Origin: Epilithonimonas zeae
GTDB lineage: Bacteria; Bacteroidota; Bacteroidia; Flavobacteriales; Weeksellaceae
Assembly: GCF_900141765.1 (NCBI RefSeq)
Contig: NZ_FSRK01000002.1
Location: 310,001-374,000, forward strand
Length of the DNA: 64,000 nt
Direction of reading: 5' to 3'
Within the stretch, counting starts at the first letter, position 1. Each line of letters begins with the position of its first letter. Made by a program: the position numbers and the translations under genes. Under the pieces are notes generated by a model that saw only the letters and a list, made by a program, of their open reading frames with translations, did no database searches and had not been told where the DNA came from. This document shows, in pieces, positions 43,048-50,998 of this stretch.

Positions 43048-43656
43048 CTAGTCTAATTTTGTTATCGGAAATTTTGGGTTTTCATAATTTTCTGGAACTA
43101 CCATTTCTGTTTTTATCCAATATTTTCCATTTTTTTCGTAAAGTTTGAAATCATAATTTGTATAAGGATTGTTACCATCGTACAATTTTTTCGGACTGAA
43201 AAAAATGCTGTCTGCAACGTTTCCTCTTGCAACGAATTTTCCTTGTAAACGGTAGCCAGCATCTTCTTCTACCTTATCATCTTCAATGTTTTTATAATAA
43301 ATGTGAGCTTTTACATCTTCAGGATTTGGTGCTTCTATCTCGATGAAAGCTCTATAAGGTCCTTCTCCCTGCGCTTCTATACATTCGAAAAAATAATTTC
43401 CCTTCCATTTTTCAAAATCTTCGTTAGAAATCGTTTTACCTTCAACTTCGTCCAATTCAAATTCTTCGTACTGGTTGCCGGACTGTAATGTCATCGGAAC
43501 AAGATTTTGATTTATACTGATAGAATCTATTGGTATTTTTTCATCATAAAGATATTTTCCTATTGGAGTATTCTCCAAAACTCTAAAACTGAGCAGAAAA
43601 TATACTGTCATAAAAGAAAAAAGTAAAGTGAGCGAATAAATTAATGTGTTTTTCAT
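43048..43656 (-). CDS. Membrane-anchored or exported protein of unknown function (intact paralogue)
   Basis: This 202-residue protein has an N-terminal hydrophobic segment (residues 7-26) that anchors or exports it. An acidic stretch (Glu-Glu-Phe-Glu-Leu-Asp-Glu-Val-Glu-Gly, about 63-72) follows. The beta-rich core starts at Lys-Trp-Lys-Gly-Asn-Tyr-Phe-Phe-Glu-Cys (about 83) and ends Lys-Tyr-Trp-Ile-Lys-Thr-Glu-Met. The same core occurs in the interrupted copy 31 bases downstream, so this is a tandem duplication. I do not recognise the family. It is divergent from the nucleosidase gene. Confidence 0.7.
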   Translation of the reverse strand: MKNTLIYSLTLLFSFMTVYFLLSFRVLENTPIGKYLYDEKIPIDSISINQNLVPMTLQSGNQYEEFELDEVEGKTISNEDFEKWKGNYFFECIEAQGEGPYRAFIEIEAPNPEDVKAHIYYKNIEDDKVEEDAGYRLQGKFVARGNVADSIFFSPKKLYDGNNPYTNYDFKLYEKNGKYWIKTEMVVPENYENPKFPITKLD

Positions 43657-43746
43657 CGGTTTTTAATAAAAAAACAAATTTACATTTTTTTGGTCTCAGC
43701 TAAATTCCTTTTCCTTTTCTTTACAAAAAGCTTTTTTATAGAAATT

Positions 43747-44319
43747 ATGACAAACAACGGAAAGAATTACAACAATATTTTATTGGTTTTTGCTTTGGAA
43801 TCCGAAGCAGGGAAAGAGTTTGAAAAATTCAATAAAGTATTTGTAGGAATAGGGAAAGTTAAAGCGACTTATAATCTTACAAAAGCTATTCAGGAAGTGA
43901 ATCCGGATTTGATTATCAATCTGGGAACTGCCGGGAGTACAATTTTTGACAGAGGAAGTGTTGTGAATTGCAGCCGGTTCATTCAGAGAGATATGGATGT
44001 CAGAGCTTTGGGTTTTCAGAAATTTGAAACACCTTTTTCCAATGAAACAATTCTCCTGGAATATGGATTAATTATAGAACATCTCCCCAATGGGATATGC
44101 GGTTCCGGAGACCAGTTCGAAATGGAACATATCAATCCGGAATACAATGTCATCGATATGGAAGCTTTTGCGCTTGCCAAAATTGCAGAATATGAGAATA
44201 TCGATTTTCTATGTCTGAAATATATTTCTGACGGAGCAGACGGAAATGCGGCCGATGATTGGACGCAAGAGGTGAAAAAAGCTTCGATTGCGTTGAGAAG
44301 AGAACTAGATAATCTTTAA
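43747..44319 (+). CDS. Purine-nucleosidase-like protein (MTA/SAH nucleosidase family)
   Basis: The MTAN/Pfs branch hydrolyses 5'-methylthioadenosine and S-adenosylhomocysteine, a step in methionine salvage. I start at the ATG at 43747 (190 residues) because the 19 upstream codons encode a hydrophobic, Phe-rich segment with no family support. Marks are an early Glu in Phe-Ala-Leu-Glu-Ser-Glu (near the E. coli E12 position), Asn-Leu-Gly-Thr-Ala-Gly-Ser, the substrate-binding Asp-Met-Glu-Ala-Phe, and the catalytic Asp in Ile-Ser-Asp-Gly-Ala-Asp. It is shorter than E. coli MTAN (232). Exact substrate not proven. Confidence 0.85.
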   Translation: MTNNGKNYNNILLVFALESEAGKEFEKFNKVFVGIGKVKATYNLTKAIQEVNPDLIINLGTAGSTIFDRGSVVNCSRFIQRDMDVRALGFQKFETPFSNETILLEYGLIIEHLPNGICGSGDQFEMEHINPEYNVIDMEAFALAKIAEYENIDFLCLKYISDGADGNAADDWTQEVKKASIALRRELDNL

Positions 44320-44322
44320 TAG

Positions 44323-44348
44323 AAAACCAGCCGAATTTGGCTGGTTTT
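44323..44348. terminator. Bidirectional terminator between nucleosidase and DUF1835 genes
   Basis: AAAACCAGCC pairs with GGCTGGTTTT around GAATTT, with a T-run on the right and an A-rich left side. Convergent stops lie at 44319 and 44350. Confidence 0.88.
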
Positions 44349-44349
44349 T

Positions 44350-45084
44350 TTATTTCTTGTTCAAAACTTTATCATAAATCTTCTTGACCTGCAAATCTCC
44401 GAAACCAAACATTCCTAATTCTTCTTGAAATTTTTTAAAGACAGAATCAAAATCTGTCAATCCGTTTTCAATTTGATTTTTAATAAAATCTTCCGGCTTA
44501 ATATTGATATAAGCTTCGATAACTTCTTTTAAAAATTGAAAGCAATCGGATTGATTTTCAGATAATTGTTTCAAAGAATCGATATCATTATTTTGATAAG
44601 CTTTCCAAAGATTGAGAGTTAATTTGATATCATTTTTATTAAATAAAACTCTAGATTTCAAAGATTTTTCCAAATCAGAATTGTCTGAATCTGCAAAACC
44701 TTTCCAATGATTTTCAGAAGCTGTTTTAGGAAAAACTCGATAGATTTTTAAATCTTTAATAGTTGAGAGTAAAGAAACACAAAACCACAAATTAATCTGA
44801 CAAAACAAATCATCTTCAAACCAAAGATTGACTTCGGAATCTTCAGAAATATTCAGAACTTTTTCAAATTCCGAAACTGATTTTTCATAATAACTTTCCT
44901 TGGAAACATTATAATCTTCAGAAATAGATTTTGCTCTTATTTCCCAAAATTCTTCTAAGGATTCAGCTTTCAAATTTCCAGAAATCAAAGCCTCACGACA
45001 AACAATTATCCTTCCTTCGATTGAAGTTTTCTTCAAATCTTCAGCAAGATAGTCGCCATTGGTTATGTGAAAGATATTCTTCAA
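44350..45084 (-). CDS. DUF1835-type protein
   Basis: This 244-residue cytoplasmic protein begins Ile-Phe-His-Ile-Thr-Asn-Gly-Asp-Tyr-Leu-Ala-Glu-Asp-Leu and continues Gly-Arg-Ile-Ile-Val-Cys-Arg-Glu-Ala-Leu, the characteristic start of DUF1835. It also has Leu-Trp-Phe-Glu-Asp-Asp-Leu-Phe-Cys-Gln (about 92-101), which fits the same family. The rest is helical and charged. Biochemical function is not established for the family. It lies 3 bases from guaC on the same strand, so co-transcription is likely but no functional link is evident. Confidence 0.85.
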   Translation of the reverse strand: MKNIFHITNGDYLAEDLKKTSIEGRIIVCREALISGNLKAESLEEFWEIRAKSISEDYNVSKESYYEKSVSEFEKVLNISEDSEVNLWFEDDLFCQINLWFCVSLLSTIKDLKIYRVFPKTASENHWKGFADSDNSDLEKSLKSRVLFNKNDIKLTLNLWKAYQNNDIDSLKQLSENQSDCFQFLKEVIEAYINIKPEDFIKNQIENGLTDFDSVFKKFQEELGMFGFGDLQVKKIYDKVLNKK

Positions 45085-45087
45085 AAG

Positions 45088-46128
45088 TTATCCGTTAAAA
45101 ACCTGATTTTCCTGCTCTTGAACTCGGATAAAAGTTGTTCTTTTAGACAATTCTTTCAACTTAGATGCGCCGACATAAGTACAAGTCGAACGAACGCCTC
45201 CCAAAATATCTTTTACTGTTTCTGAAACTGGACCTTTATAAGGAACTTTCACCGTTTTTCCTTCGGAAGCACGATATTCTGCAACACCTCCGGAATGTTT
45301 ATCCATCGCTGTTTGAGAACTCATTCCATAAAATAATCGGAAAGTTTTTCCATTTTCTGTGATGAGTTCACCGCCACTTTCGTCGTGCCCGGCAAACATC
45401 CCTCCCAACATTACGAAATCTGAACCGCCACCAAAAGCTTTGGCCACGTCTCCAGGTACTTTGCAGCCTCCATCGCCGATGATTTGACCGCCTAAACCGT
45501 GAGCAGCATCAGCACATTCGATAATTGCAGAAAGTTGAGGATAACCAACGCCTGTTTTCACACGAGTCGTACAAACAGAACCTGGACCAATTCCAACTTT
45601 GATAATGTCAGCACCAGCCAAAATCAGTTCTTCTACCATTTCGCCGGTTACAACATTCCCAGCAATGATGATTTTATCAGGAAAATTTTCTCTTGCTTTT
45701 TTTACAAATTGAACAAAATGTTCGGAGTAGCCATTCGCAACATCAATACATAAAAACTGAATTTTGGGATTGGCATCCAGAATCGTTTTGATTTTTTCTT
45801 CGTCAGCTTTTCCAGTTCCTGTGCTCAATGCAATGTATTGGTAGAAGTCATCGTTTTTATCTTTCAGAAAATCAGACCATTCCTGTACAGAATAATGCTT
45901 ATGAATTGCTGTAATGATTTTGTCTTTGTAAAGCGCCTCTGCCATTTCGAAAGTTCCGACTGTGTCCATATTGGCCGCAATCAACGGAACGCCGCTCCAT
46001 TTTTTCTGAGTATGTAGAAAAGTGAATTCTCTTTCTATAGTCACTTCTGAACGGGATTTGAGTGTGGAACGCTTCGGACGAAACATCACATCTTTGAACC
46101 CTAACTTGATTTCGTTTTCTATTCGCAT
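45088..46128 (-). CDS. guaC: GMP reductase
   Basis: GuaC converts GMP to IMP with NADPH and ammonia release, linking guanine to adenine nucleotide pools. The 346-residue protein is an IMPDH/GMPR barrel without a CBS insert. The catalytic Cys is C186 in Gly-Pro-Gly-Ser-Val-Cys-Thr-Thr-Arg. The Asn-Met-Asp-Thr-Val start of the barrel (53-57), Gly-Asp-Gly-Gly-Cys and Met-Leu-Gly-Gly-Met-Phe-Ala-Gly-His are present. It is not IMP dehydrogenase, as shown by the length and the Phe-Tyr-Gly-Met-Ser-Ser region. It is cytoplasmic and upstream of DUF1835. Confidence 0.94.
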   Translation of the reverse strand: MRIENEIKLGFKDVMFRPKRSTLKSRSEVTIEREFTFLHTQKKWSGVPLIAANMDTVGTFEMAEALYKDKIITAIHKHYSVQEWSDFLKDKNDDFYQYIALSTGTGKADEEKIKTILDANPKIQFLCIDVANGYSEHFVQFVKKARENFPDKIIIAGNVVTGEMVEELILAGADIIKVGIGPGSVCTTRVKTGVGYPQLSAIIECADAAHGLGGQIIGDGGCKVPGDVAKAFGGGSDFVMLGGMFAGHDESGGELITENGKTFRLFYGMSSQTAMDKHSGGVAEYRASEGKTVKVPYKGPVSETVKDILGGVRSTCTYVGASKLKELSKRTTFIRVQEQENQVFNG

Positions 46129-46208
46129 ACATCAAAATTAGCATTTATTTTTTTGAATTGGGATGATATTGAAACTGATTTTTGCCTTAAATTATAAAAT
46201 CAATATTT

Positions 46209-46253
46209 GTCATTCCGTAGGAATCTCAACAGTCTAGATTCCTACGGAATGAC
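46209..46253. repeat. 45-bp perfect palindromic repeat
   Basis: GTCATTCCGTAGGAATCT is inverted exactly as AGATTCCTACGGAATGAC around a 9-base loop (CAACAGTCT). A degenerate copy is at 24198. Both precede a GCAGCCCG repeat unit by the same distance, so the two units travel together. Confidence 0.85.
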
Positions 46254-46295
46254 AAAGTAATGTTTGATGACAAAAGTTGATTGAATGCTGAATCC

Positions 46296-46400
46296 GCAGC
46301 CCGGCTTGAACGGAAATCCTTTTTTGCGTTTACAAACATTCTCGTGAAATGGAAATCGTCTGCAAAAAAGATTGGGAGTGGAAGACGGAAATAGCTGCCC
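46296..46400 (+). repeat. Dispersed repeat, GCAGCCCG...AGCTGCCC unit
   Basis: It starts GCAGCCCGGCTTGAACGGA and ends GACGGAAATAGCTGCCC, with an internal inverted T-rich/A-rich pair (CCTTTTTT / AAAAAAG). The same unit lies reversed at 50836-50922 and in diverged form at 24285 and 32990. It extends the glycosyltransferase frame upstream but is not coding. Confidence 0.85.
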
Positions 46401-46435
46401 AAAATATTCAATTAAGAATCTCTATTTTTGTTATT

Positions 46436-47638
46436 GTGAAACATCTTGTCATTATTGGTCTCGTCATTCCGGAGCCTGCTTCTACAGCTGCAGGTCACAG
46501 AATGATGCAGCTCATCCAATTGTTCTCGGAAGCGAATCACAAAATCACTTTTTTGACAGCTTCCAACAATATCGAATTCTCAGAAAAAATTGAAATCGAA
46601 AAAATTGAAATCAACAACGAAAGTTTTAATGAAAAAATAAAAAAACTCAATCCTGATATTGTGCTTTTTGACCGTTATGTAACAGAAGAGCAATTTGGCT
46701 GGCGGGTTTCTGAAAATTGTCCAAAAGCTTTGAAAATTATTGACACAGAAGATTTACATTTCCTTAGAGAAGCAAGGCGAAAAGCTTTTGTTGAGAAAAG
46801 GGAAGTTAATAATGAAGATTTGGTTAATGATATTTTCAAGAGAGAAATAGCTTCGATTTTGCGTTGTGATTTGTCTTTGATTATTTCGGAATTTGAGTTT
46901 CAGTTGTTGACGGAGAAATTTAAAATCAATCCGAATATTCTGTTTTATATTCCGTTTTTAACTGAAAAGATTGAGAAAAATAAGACTTCTTTTCAAAAAA
47001 GGCAACATTTTGTAAGCATCGGTAATTTCCTCCACGAACCTAATTGGCAAACTGTTTTGAAACTGAAATCTTTTTGGAAATCAATCCGAAAACAACTTCC
47101 GGAAGCAGAACTTCATATTTATGGTGCTTATGCTACGGAAAAAGTTTTCCAGTTGCACAATGAGAAAGAAGGATTTTTGGTAAAAGGAAGAGCAGACGAT
47201 GTTGAATCACTTTTTAATCAATACAGAGTTTTACTAGCTCCCATTCCTTTTGGTGCAGGATTGAAAGGAAAACTTTTGGAAAGTATGCGGTTTGGATTGC
47301 CCAATGTAACGTCATCAATTGGTGCAGAAGCAATGCACAAAGATTTGCCTTGGAATGGTTTTATCGAGGATTCTGATGAGGACTTTGTAGAAAAAGCAAT
47401 TGAGTTATATAAAAATGAATCTTTTTGGAATCAGGCTAATGAAAATGCTTTTGTGATTTTGAATGAAGTTTTTGATAAAAAATTATACGCCAATCAGTTT
47501 TGGAAAAAAATTTCTAAAATTGAGAATCATCTGGAAAATCATCGGACAGAAAATTATCTCGGAAAAATCCTGCAACATCATCAATTGAATTCGACAAAAT
47601 ATATGAGTCGGTGGATTGAGGAGAAAAATAAAAAATAA
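46436..47638 (+). CDS. Glycosyltransferase, GT4-like
   Basis: I start at the GTG at 46436 (Met-Lys-His-Leu-Val-Ile-Ile-Gly-Leu-Val), because upstream codons lie inside the dispersed repeat. The 400-residue GT-B enzyme has the N-domain nucleotide-like start with Gly-His-Arg-Met-Met-Gln-Leu-Ile and an Asp-Thr-Glu-Asp-Leu-His loop (about 105). The C-domain has Phe-Val-Ser-Ile-Gly-Asn-Phe, Tyr-Gly-Ala-Tyr, and the sugar-nucleotide Pro-Phe-Gly-Ala-Gly-Leu-Lys-Gly-Lys-Leu-Leu-Glu region. It is cytoplasmic or peripheral. No glycan cluster surrounds it; donor and acceptor are unknown. Confidence 0.82.
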   Translation: MKHLVIIGLVIPEPASTAAGHRMMQLIQLFSEANHKITFLTASNNIEFSEKIEIEKIEINNESFNEKIKKLNPDIVLFDRYVTEEQFGWRVSENCPKALKIIDTEDLHFLREARRKAFVEKREVNNEDLVNDIFKREIASILRCDLSLIISEFEFQLLTEKFKINPNILFYIPFLTEKIEKNKTSFQKRQHFVSIGNFLHEPNWQTVLKLKSFWKSIRKQLPEAELHIYGAYATEKVFQLHNEKEGFLVKGRADDVESLFNQYRVLLAPIPFGAGLKGKLLESMRFGLPNVTSSIGAEAMHKDLPWNGFIEDSDEDFVEKAIELYKNESFWNQANENAFVILNEVFDKKLYANQFWKKISKIENHLENHRTENYLGKILQHHQLNSTKYMSRWIEEKNKK

Positions 47639-47648
47639 ACTATCGATT

Positions 47649-48389
47649 ATGAAAATTTGTAAGAACTGTGGTCATCGTTTTGAAGGGAAATTCTGTAACC
47701 ACTGCGGACAAACTGCGGAAACCAAAAGACTCAATTTCCAATATCTGAGACATCAACTAACGCACAGTCTTTTTCACATCAATGCTGGTTTGTTTTATAC
47801 AATCAAACAATTATTTCTAAGACCGGGACACGCTATCAGAGATTATCTTGAAGGAAAAAGAGTGGATTACGTCACGCCATTTTCGTTTGTTCTGATATTG
47901 ACAGGGTTTTATATTTTGCTTTGTCATTGGCTTCACATCAACTTATTCTCAGCATCAGAAGAGTCTTTGAAATCCGGAATTGGTTCAGGAAAATCTTTGA
48001 ACCTTGATGAATGGTTTTTGTCGCATTTCAGTTGGGTAACTTTGGCTACTATTCCTTTATATACAATGGGAACCTGGATTTGCTTTCATAACAAAGGTTA
48101 CAATTTTGTAGAATATCTTGTTCTGAATACTTACAAAGCTGGGCAGAGGCTGATTGTGCAGATTGTCTTTTTACCGTTTATTTTCCTGATCAAACATTCT
48201 CTCAATATTGGAACTGTGATGCTGATTGTTTATTTGATTGATTTGGGATTGCACTTTTGGACGAATCTTCAGTTTTTCAAACCAATGAAGGCGTTAAATA
48301 TTATTGTTAGGTCAATTTTCAGTCATTTGATTATGACAATATTGGTTGGATTAGCGGTTTTAATCTTTATAGTTGTGATGTCATTATAA
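47649..48389 (+). CDS. DUF3667 membrane protein with zinc ribbon
   Basis: I start at the ATG at 47649, since the 11 upstream codons overlap the glycosyltransferase end. The 246-residue protein begins with a four-Cys ribbon (C4, C7, C16, C19; Cys-x2-Cys-Gly-x-Arg-Phe-x-Gly-x-Phe-Cys-x2-Cys-Gly-Gln). Then comes His-Ser-Leu-Phe-His-Ile-Asn-Ala-Gly-Leu-Phe-Tyr-Thr, Arg-Pro-Gly-His-Ala-Ile-Arg-Asp-Tyr and about four membrane segments. This is the DUF3667 family, common in Bacteroidota, function unknown. It is followed 12 bases later by the Pr6Pr gene. Confidence 0.88.
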   Translation: MKICKNCGHRFEGKFCNHCGQTAETKRLNFQYLRHQLTHSLFHINAGLFYTIKQLFLRPGHAIRDYLEGKRVDYVTPFSFVLILTGFYILLCHWLHINLFSASEESLKSGIGSGKSLNLDEWFLSHFSWVTLATIPLYTMGTWICFHNKGYNFVEYLVLNTYKAGQRLIVQIVFLPFIFLIKHSLNIGTVMLIVYLIDLGLHFWTNLQFFKPMKALNIIVRSIFSHLIMTILVGLAVLIFIVVMSL

Positions 48390-48401
48390 ATTAATCGAAT
48401 T

Positions 48402-48995
48402 ATGAAACAAAAACTGGCGTTATTTCTCGCAATTTTAGGATGGATATCAATTATCCTGCAGTTTTATTTGATGATGGAAACAAGAACCATTTCCAGGCTT
48501 GAATCTGTCATTCGGTTTTTCAGTTACTTTACGATTTTGACTAATATGATTTTAGCGATTTCATTTTCTGTTCAGGCGTTCAAAAAGGAGACAATCAGAA
48601 TTTTGACGCCTATTACTGTTTACATCACTATTGTTGGCTTAGTTTATCAGATTCTTTTGAGACACACCTGGAGCCCGACTGGACTTCAAATGATTGTTGA
48701 TGAACTATTACATACTATCATTCCAGCATTGGCGATTATTTATTGGTTTTTCTATGAGGATAATAAACTTAATTATAACCAAATTCCGAAGTGGCTGATA
48801 TTTCCTTTGTTGTATTTGTTTTACATTCTCATTCGTGGACATTATTCAGGTTTTTATCCTTATCCGTTTGTAGATGTATCAAAATTCGGATTAAATCAAG
48901 TATTGATCAATTCGGGGCTTTTAATCGTTGTGTTTATTTTATTCTGTGCTCTTTTTGTTTGGATCAAGCAACCGAAATCTAAAGTGATAGAATAA
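48402..48995 (+). CDS. Pr6Pr family membrane protein
   Basis: This is a 197-residue protein with six predicted membrane helices. It has the Phe-Phe-Ser-Tyr-Phe-Thr-Ile-Leu-Thr-Asn motif (about 40-49), Leu-Leu-Arg-His-Thr-Trp (about 84-89), Asp-Glu-Leu-Leu-His-Thr-Ile-Ile-Pro (about 99-107), and Arg-Gly-His-Tyr-Ser-Gly-Phe-Tyr-Pro-Tyr-Pro-Phe. These polar membrane motifs define Pr6Pr, a family with no settled biochemical role. It probably shares an operon with the DUF3667 gene upstream. Confidence 0.85.
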   Translation: MKQKLALFLAILGWISIILQFYLMMETRTISRLESVIRFFSYFTILTNMILAISFSVQAFKKETIRILTPITVYITIVGLVYQILLRHTWSPTGLQMIVDELLHTIIPALAIIYWFFYEDNKLNYNQIPKWLIFPLLYLFYILIRGHYSGFYPYPFVDVSKFGLNQVLINSGLLIVVFILFCALFVWIKQPKSKVIE

Positions 48996-49038
48996 ATATT
49001 AGAATTTTAAAGAAAGAAAAGGTATATAAAAACAAAAA

Positions 49039-49060
49039 ACCACTAGACTAATCTAGTGGT
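49039..49060 (-). terminator. Terminator after tRNA-Asn
   Basis: ACCACTAGA pairs with TCTAGTGGT around CTAA. On the minus strand a TTTTTTG run follows, directly after the tRNA end. Confidence 0.88.
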
Positions 49061-49064
49061 TTTG

Positions 49065-49138
49065 CTCCTCTTGCTGGGCTCGAACCAGCGACCCTCTGAT
49101 TAACAGTCAGATGCTCTAACCAACTGAGCTAAAGAGGA
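49065..49138 (-). tRNA. tRNA-Asn (GUU)
   Basis: A 74-base cloverleaf on the minus strand has a 7-bp acceptor stem TCCTCTT/AAGAGGA with discriminator G. It has a D arm with AGCTCAGTTGGTTAGAGC, an anticodon loop CTGTTAA within TCTGA/TCAGA (anticodon GTT), and a T arm GGTTCGAGCC. The CCA end is not encoded. It has its own predicted promoter and terminator. Confidence 0.97.
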
Positions 49139-49164
49139 ATGTTTCCATTTGCTTTAAGCGTGTG

Positions 49165-49194
49165 CAAATATAGAAACTTTTTTTATACTTCCAA
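49165..49194 (-). promoter_or_regulatory. Predicted tRNA-Asn promoter
   Basis: On the minus strand TTG (49194-49192), a 19-base spacer and TATATTTG (49172-49165) fit the consensus. The start would be about 20 bases before the mature tRNA 5' end. Confidence 0.7.
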
Positions 49195-49214
49195 AAATTT
49201 TTGGAGAACTTTTT

Positions 49215-50723
49215 TTAATTTTTTTGACTGAAAAATTGCGCTACGACCTTAACTATGTCATTTCCAAATATTAACGCCATAAGGCCTAATAAGAAAATTA
49301 CACCTACCATTTGCGCATTTTCCAAAATTTTCTGCGGAACTGGTTTTCTTGTGATGATTTCCCATAATGTAAACAAGACGTGACCACCGTCTAATCCTGG
49401 AATTGGAATTAAATTAAGGAATGCCAACCAAACAGAGAACATCGCTGTAAAGCCCCAGAAAAACTCCCAATCGATAGAAAAGTTTCCATCCTTGCTTTTT
49501 TCAACGTGCATATTATTCACGATGGCGATAGGACCTCCAACCTTTTTATAACCTTGCGTTTTGGTATTGAAAATAATTTTAAACTGCTTAATCTGCATTG
49601 CCAACACATCAATAGTTCTGGTGAATCCTCTTGGAATTGCTTGTAAGAAAGAATAATTTTTCGTGGTCTCGCTTTTGTTCAGATAACTTTGAGCCAATTG
49701 GAAGTTAGGACCAAATCCTAATTTTCCTTCCTGATTTGCCTTAGCTTTGATTGTAATAGGTTGATCATTTCTAATAATATCTAAACTGATTTCTCCTCCT
49801 TTATTTGCCTTTAAAGCATCGGTAACTTGGTCATAGAATTCTGTTTTCTGTCCGTTTACGCCAACAATTTTGTCTCCTTTTTTCAACCCAGCTTTTATTG
49901 CAGGCATATTTGGAGTTAAAGTATCGACCACAGCAGGGAAACGATTCATAAAATAAAGTTTTGCCTCGTTAGCGTGTAGAACTTCAGCAACACCATCCTC
50001 ATTGATTGGGAAAGTCACTTCTTTTCCACCTCTTAGAACAGTTACGTTATCAGCAAAAAGCATATTAACGGTTGAGGTTTCCATTCTTTCTGCTGGTTTT
50101 CCGTCTATTTTCAAGATTTTATCTCCTGTTTGCAATCCCATTTTTTTACCAGCGTCAGAAACCGCAATTCCATTCTCGAATTTCGAATTATCGTGATAAG
50201 TTTCTCCTGTGAAGTAAGACAGGCAAGAGTAGATCAACCAGGCTAAAAAGAAATTAACCGTTACACCACCCAACATAATAATGAGTCTCTGCCAGGCCGG
50301 TTTTGCACGGAACTCCCAAGGTTCAGCAGGTTTAGAAAGCTGTGCAGTGTCCATACTTTCGTCCACCATTCCGGCAATTTTCACATAACCACCCATTGGC
50401 AACCATCCGATGCCATATTTTACACCTTCTTGCTTTCTCCAATCGCTGTCCGGTAATTTGGAAACATCGATCGGTTGTGTTATTTTTTTGCCATTGATTT
50501 CAACCTCTTCTTCAGTAGGCTGATTTTTTGAAAAGAATTTATATTGCCATTTTCCATTGATTTTCTTCATCGCGAAGATGGAAAAATACGGGTCAAAAAA
50601 TAAAAAGAATTTGTCTACTTTGGTTTTAAACCATTTCGCTGGCAGAAAGTGCCCGATTTCGTGTAAAGTTACAAGGATAGAAATGCTCAGGATAAACTGA
50701 AATATCTTTAATGCTAATTCCAT
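49215..50723 (-). CDS. rseP: RseP/site-2-type intramembrane zinc metalloprotease
   Basis: RseP cleaves membrane-bound anti-sigma factors and remnant signal peptides within the membrane. The 502-residue protein has His-Glu-Ile-Gly-His (H21, E22, H25) in the first helix. A cytoplasmic loop with a Bacteroidota-type insertion (about 60-95), two PDZ-like domains (about 190-350) and the Leu-Asp-Gly-Gly motif (D445) follow, with further helices at about 410-440 and 475-495. The catalytic set H21/H25/D445 is complete. It is monocistronic with a predicted promoter. Confidence 0.95.
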   Translation of the reverse strand: MELALKIFQFILSISILVTLHEIGHFLPAKWFKTKVDKFFLFFDPYFSIFAMKKINGKWQYKFFSKNQPTEEEVEINGKKITQPIDVSKLPDSDWRKQEGVKYGIGWLPMGGYVKIAGMVDESMDTAQLSKPAEPWEFRAKPAWQRLIIMLGGVTVNFFLAWLIYSCLSYFTGETYHDNSKFENGIAVSDAGKKMGLQTGDKILKIDGKPAERMETSTVNMLFADNVTVLRGGKEVTFPINEDGVAEVLHANEAKLYFMNRFPAVVDTLTPNMPAIKAGLKKGDKIVGVNGQKTEFYDQVTDALKANKGGEISLDIIRNDQPITIKAKANQEGKLGFGPNFQLAQSYLNKSETTKNYSFLQAIPRGFTRTIDVLAMQIKQFKIIFNTKTQGYKKVGGPIAIVNNMHVEKSKDGNFSIDWEFFWGFTAMFSVWLAFLNLIPIPGLDGGHVLFTLWEIITRKPVPQKILENAQMVGVIFLLGLMALIFGNDIVKVVAQFFSQKN

Positions 50724-50748
50724 TAATACATTTTAAAATTATAGTTGT

Positions 50749-50781
50749 CAAAGGTAATCATTTAGTCAGAAACTATACCAA
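50749..50781 (-). promoter_or_regulatory. Predicted rseP promoter
   Basis: On the minus strand TTG (50781-50779), a 22-base spacer and TACCTTTG (50756-50749) fit the consensus, placing the start about 20 bases before the rseP ATG at 50723. Confidence 0.6.
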
Positions 50782-50835
50782 TGTAAAAATCAACCTTTTC
50801 TCTGCCAAAATAGCATTTAATAGTATTGATGATTT

Positions 50836-50922
50836 GGGCAGCTATTTCCGCCTTCCACTCCCGCTATTTTTTGCCATTGCTTTCCAGCCACAAAAAAATG
50901 AGCTCCGTTCAAGTCGGGCTGC
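50836..50922 (-). repeat. Dispersed repeat, GCAGCCCG...AGCTGCCC unit, reversed copy
   Basis: Read on the plus strand it begins GGGCAGCTATTTCCG and ends AAGTCGGGCTGC, the exact reverse layout of the copy at 46296. The inner segment has complementary CTATTTTTTG / AAAAAAATG runs. It keeps the pirin frame open upstream, adding 96 spurious codons. Confidence 0.85.
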
Positions 50923-50998
50923 GTGCGATTCGACTTCAAATAATATGTTTAGGATTCAATGGAAATCAGTAATTTTAATCCTATTTAAAATTGAAATT

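Noticed and set aside
46226-46411. 61-residue minus-strand frame before the glycosyltransferase
   Set aside because: It is a translation of the palindrome and the dispersed repeat, with no support as a gene.
50711-50998. N-terminal extension of pirin by 96 codons
   Set aside because: It crosses the reversed dispersed repeat and lacks family similarity; the ATG at 50999 gives the normal pirin start.
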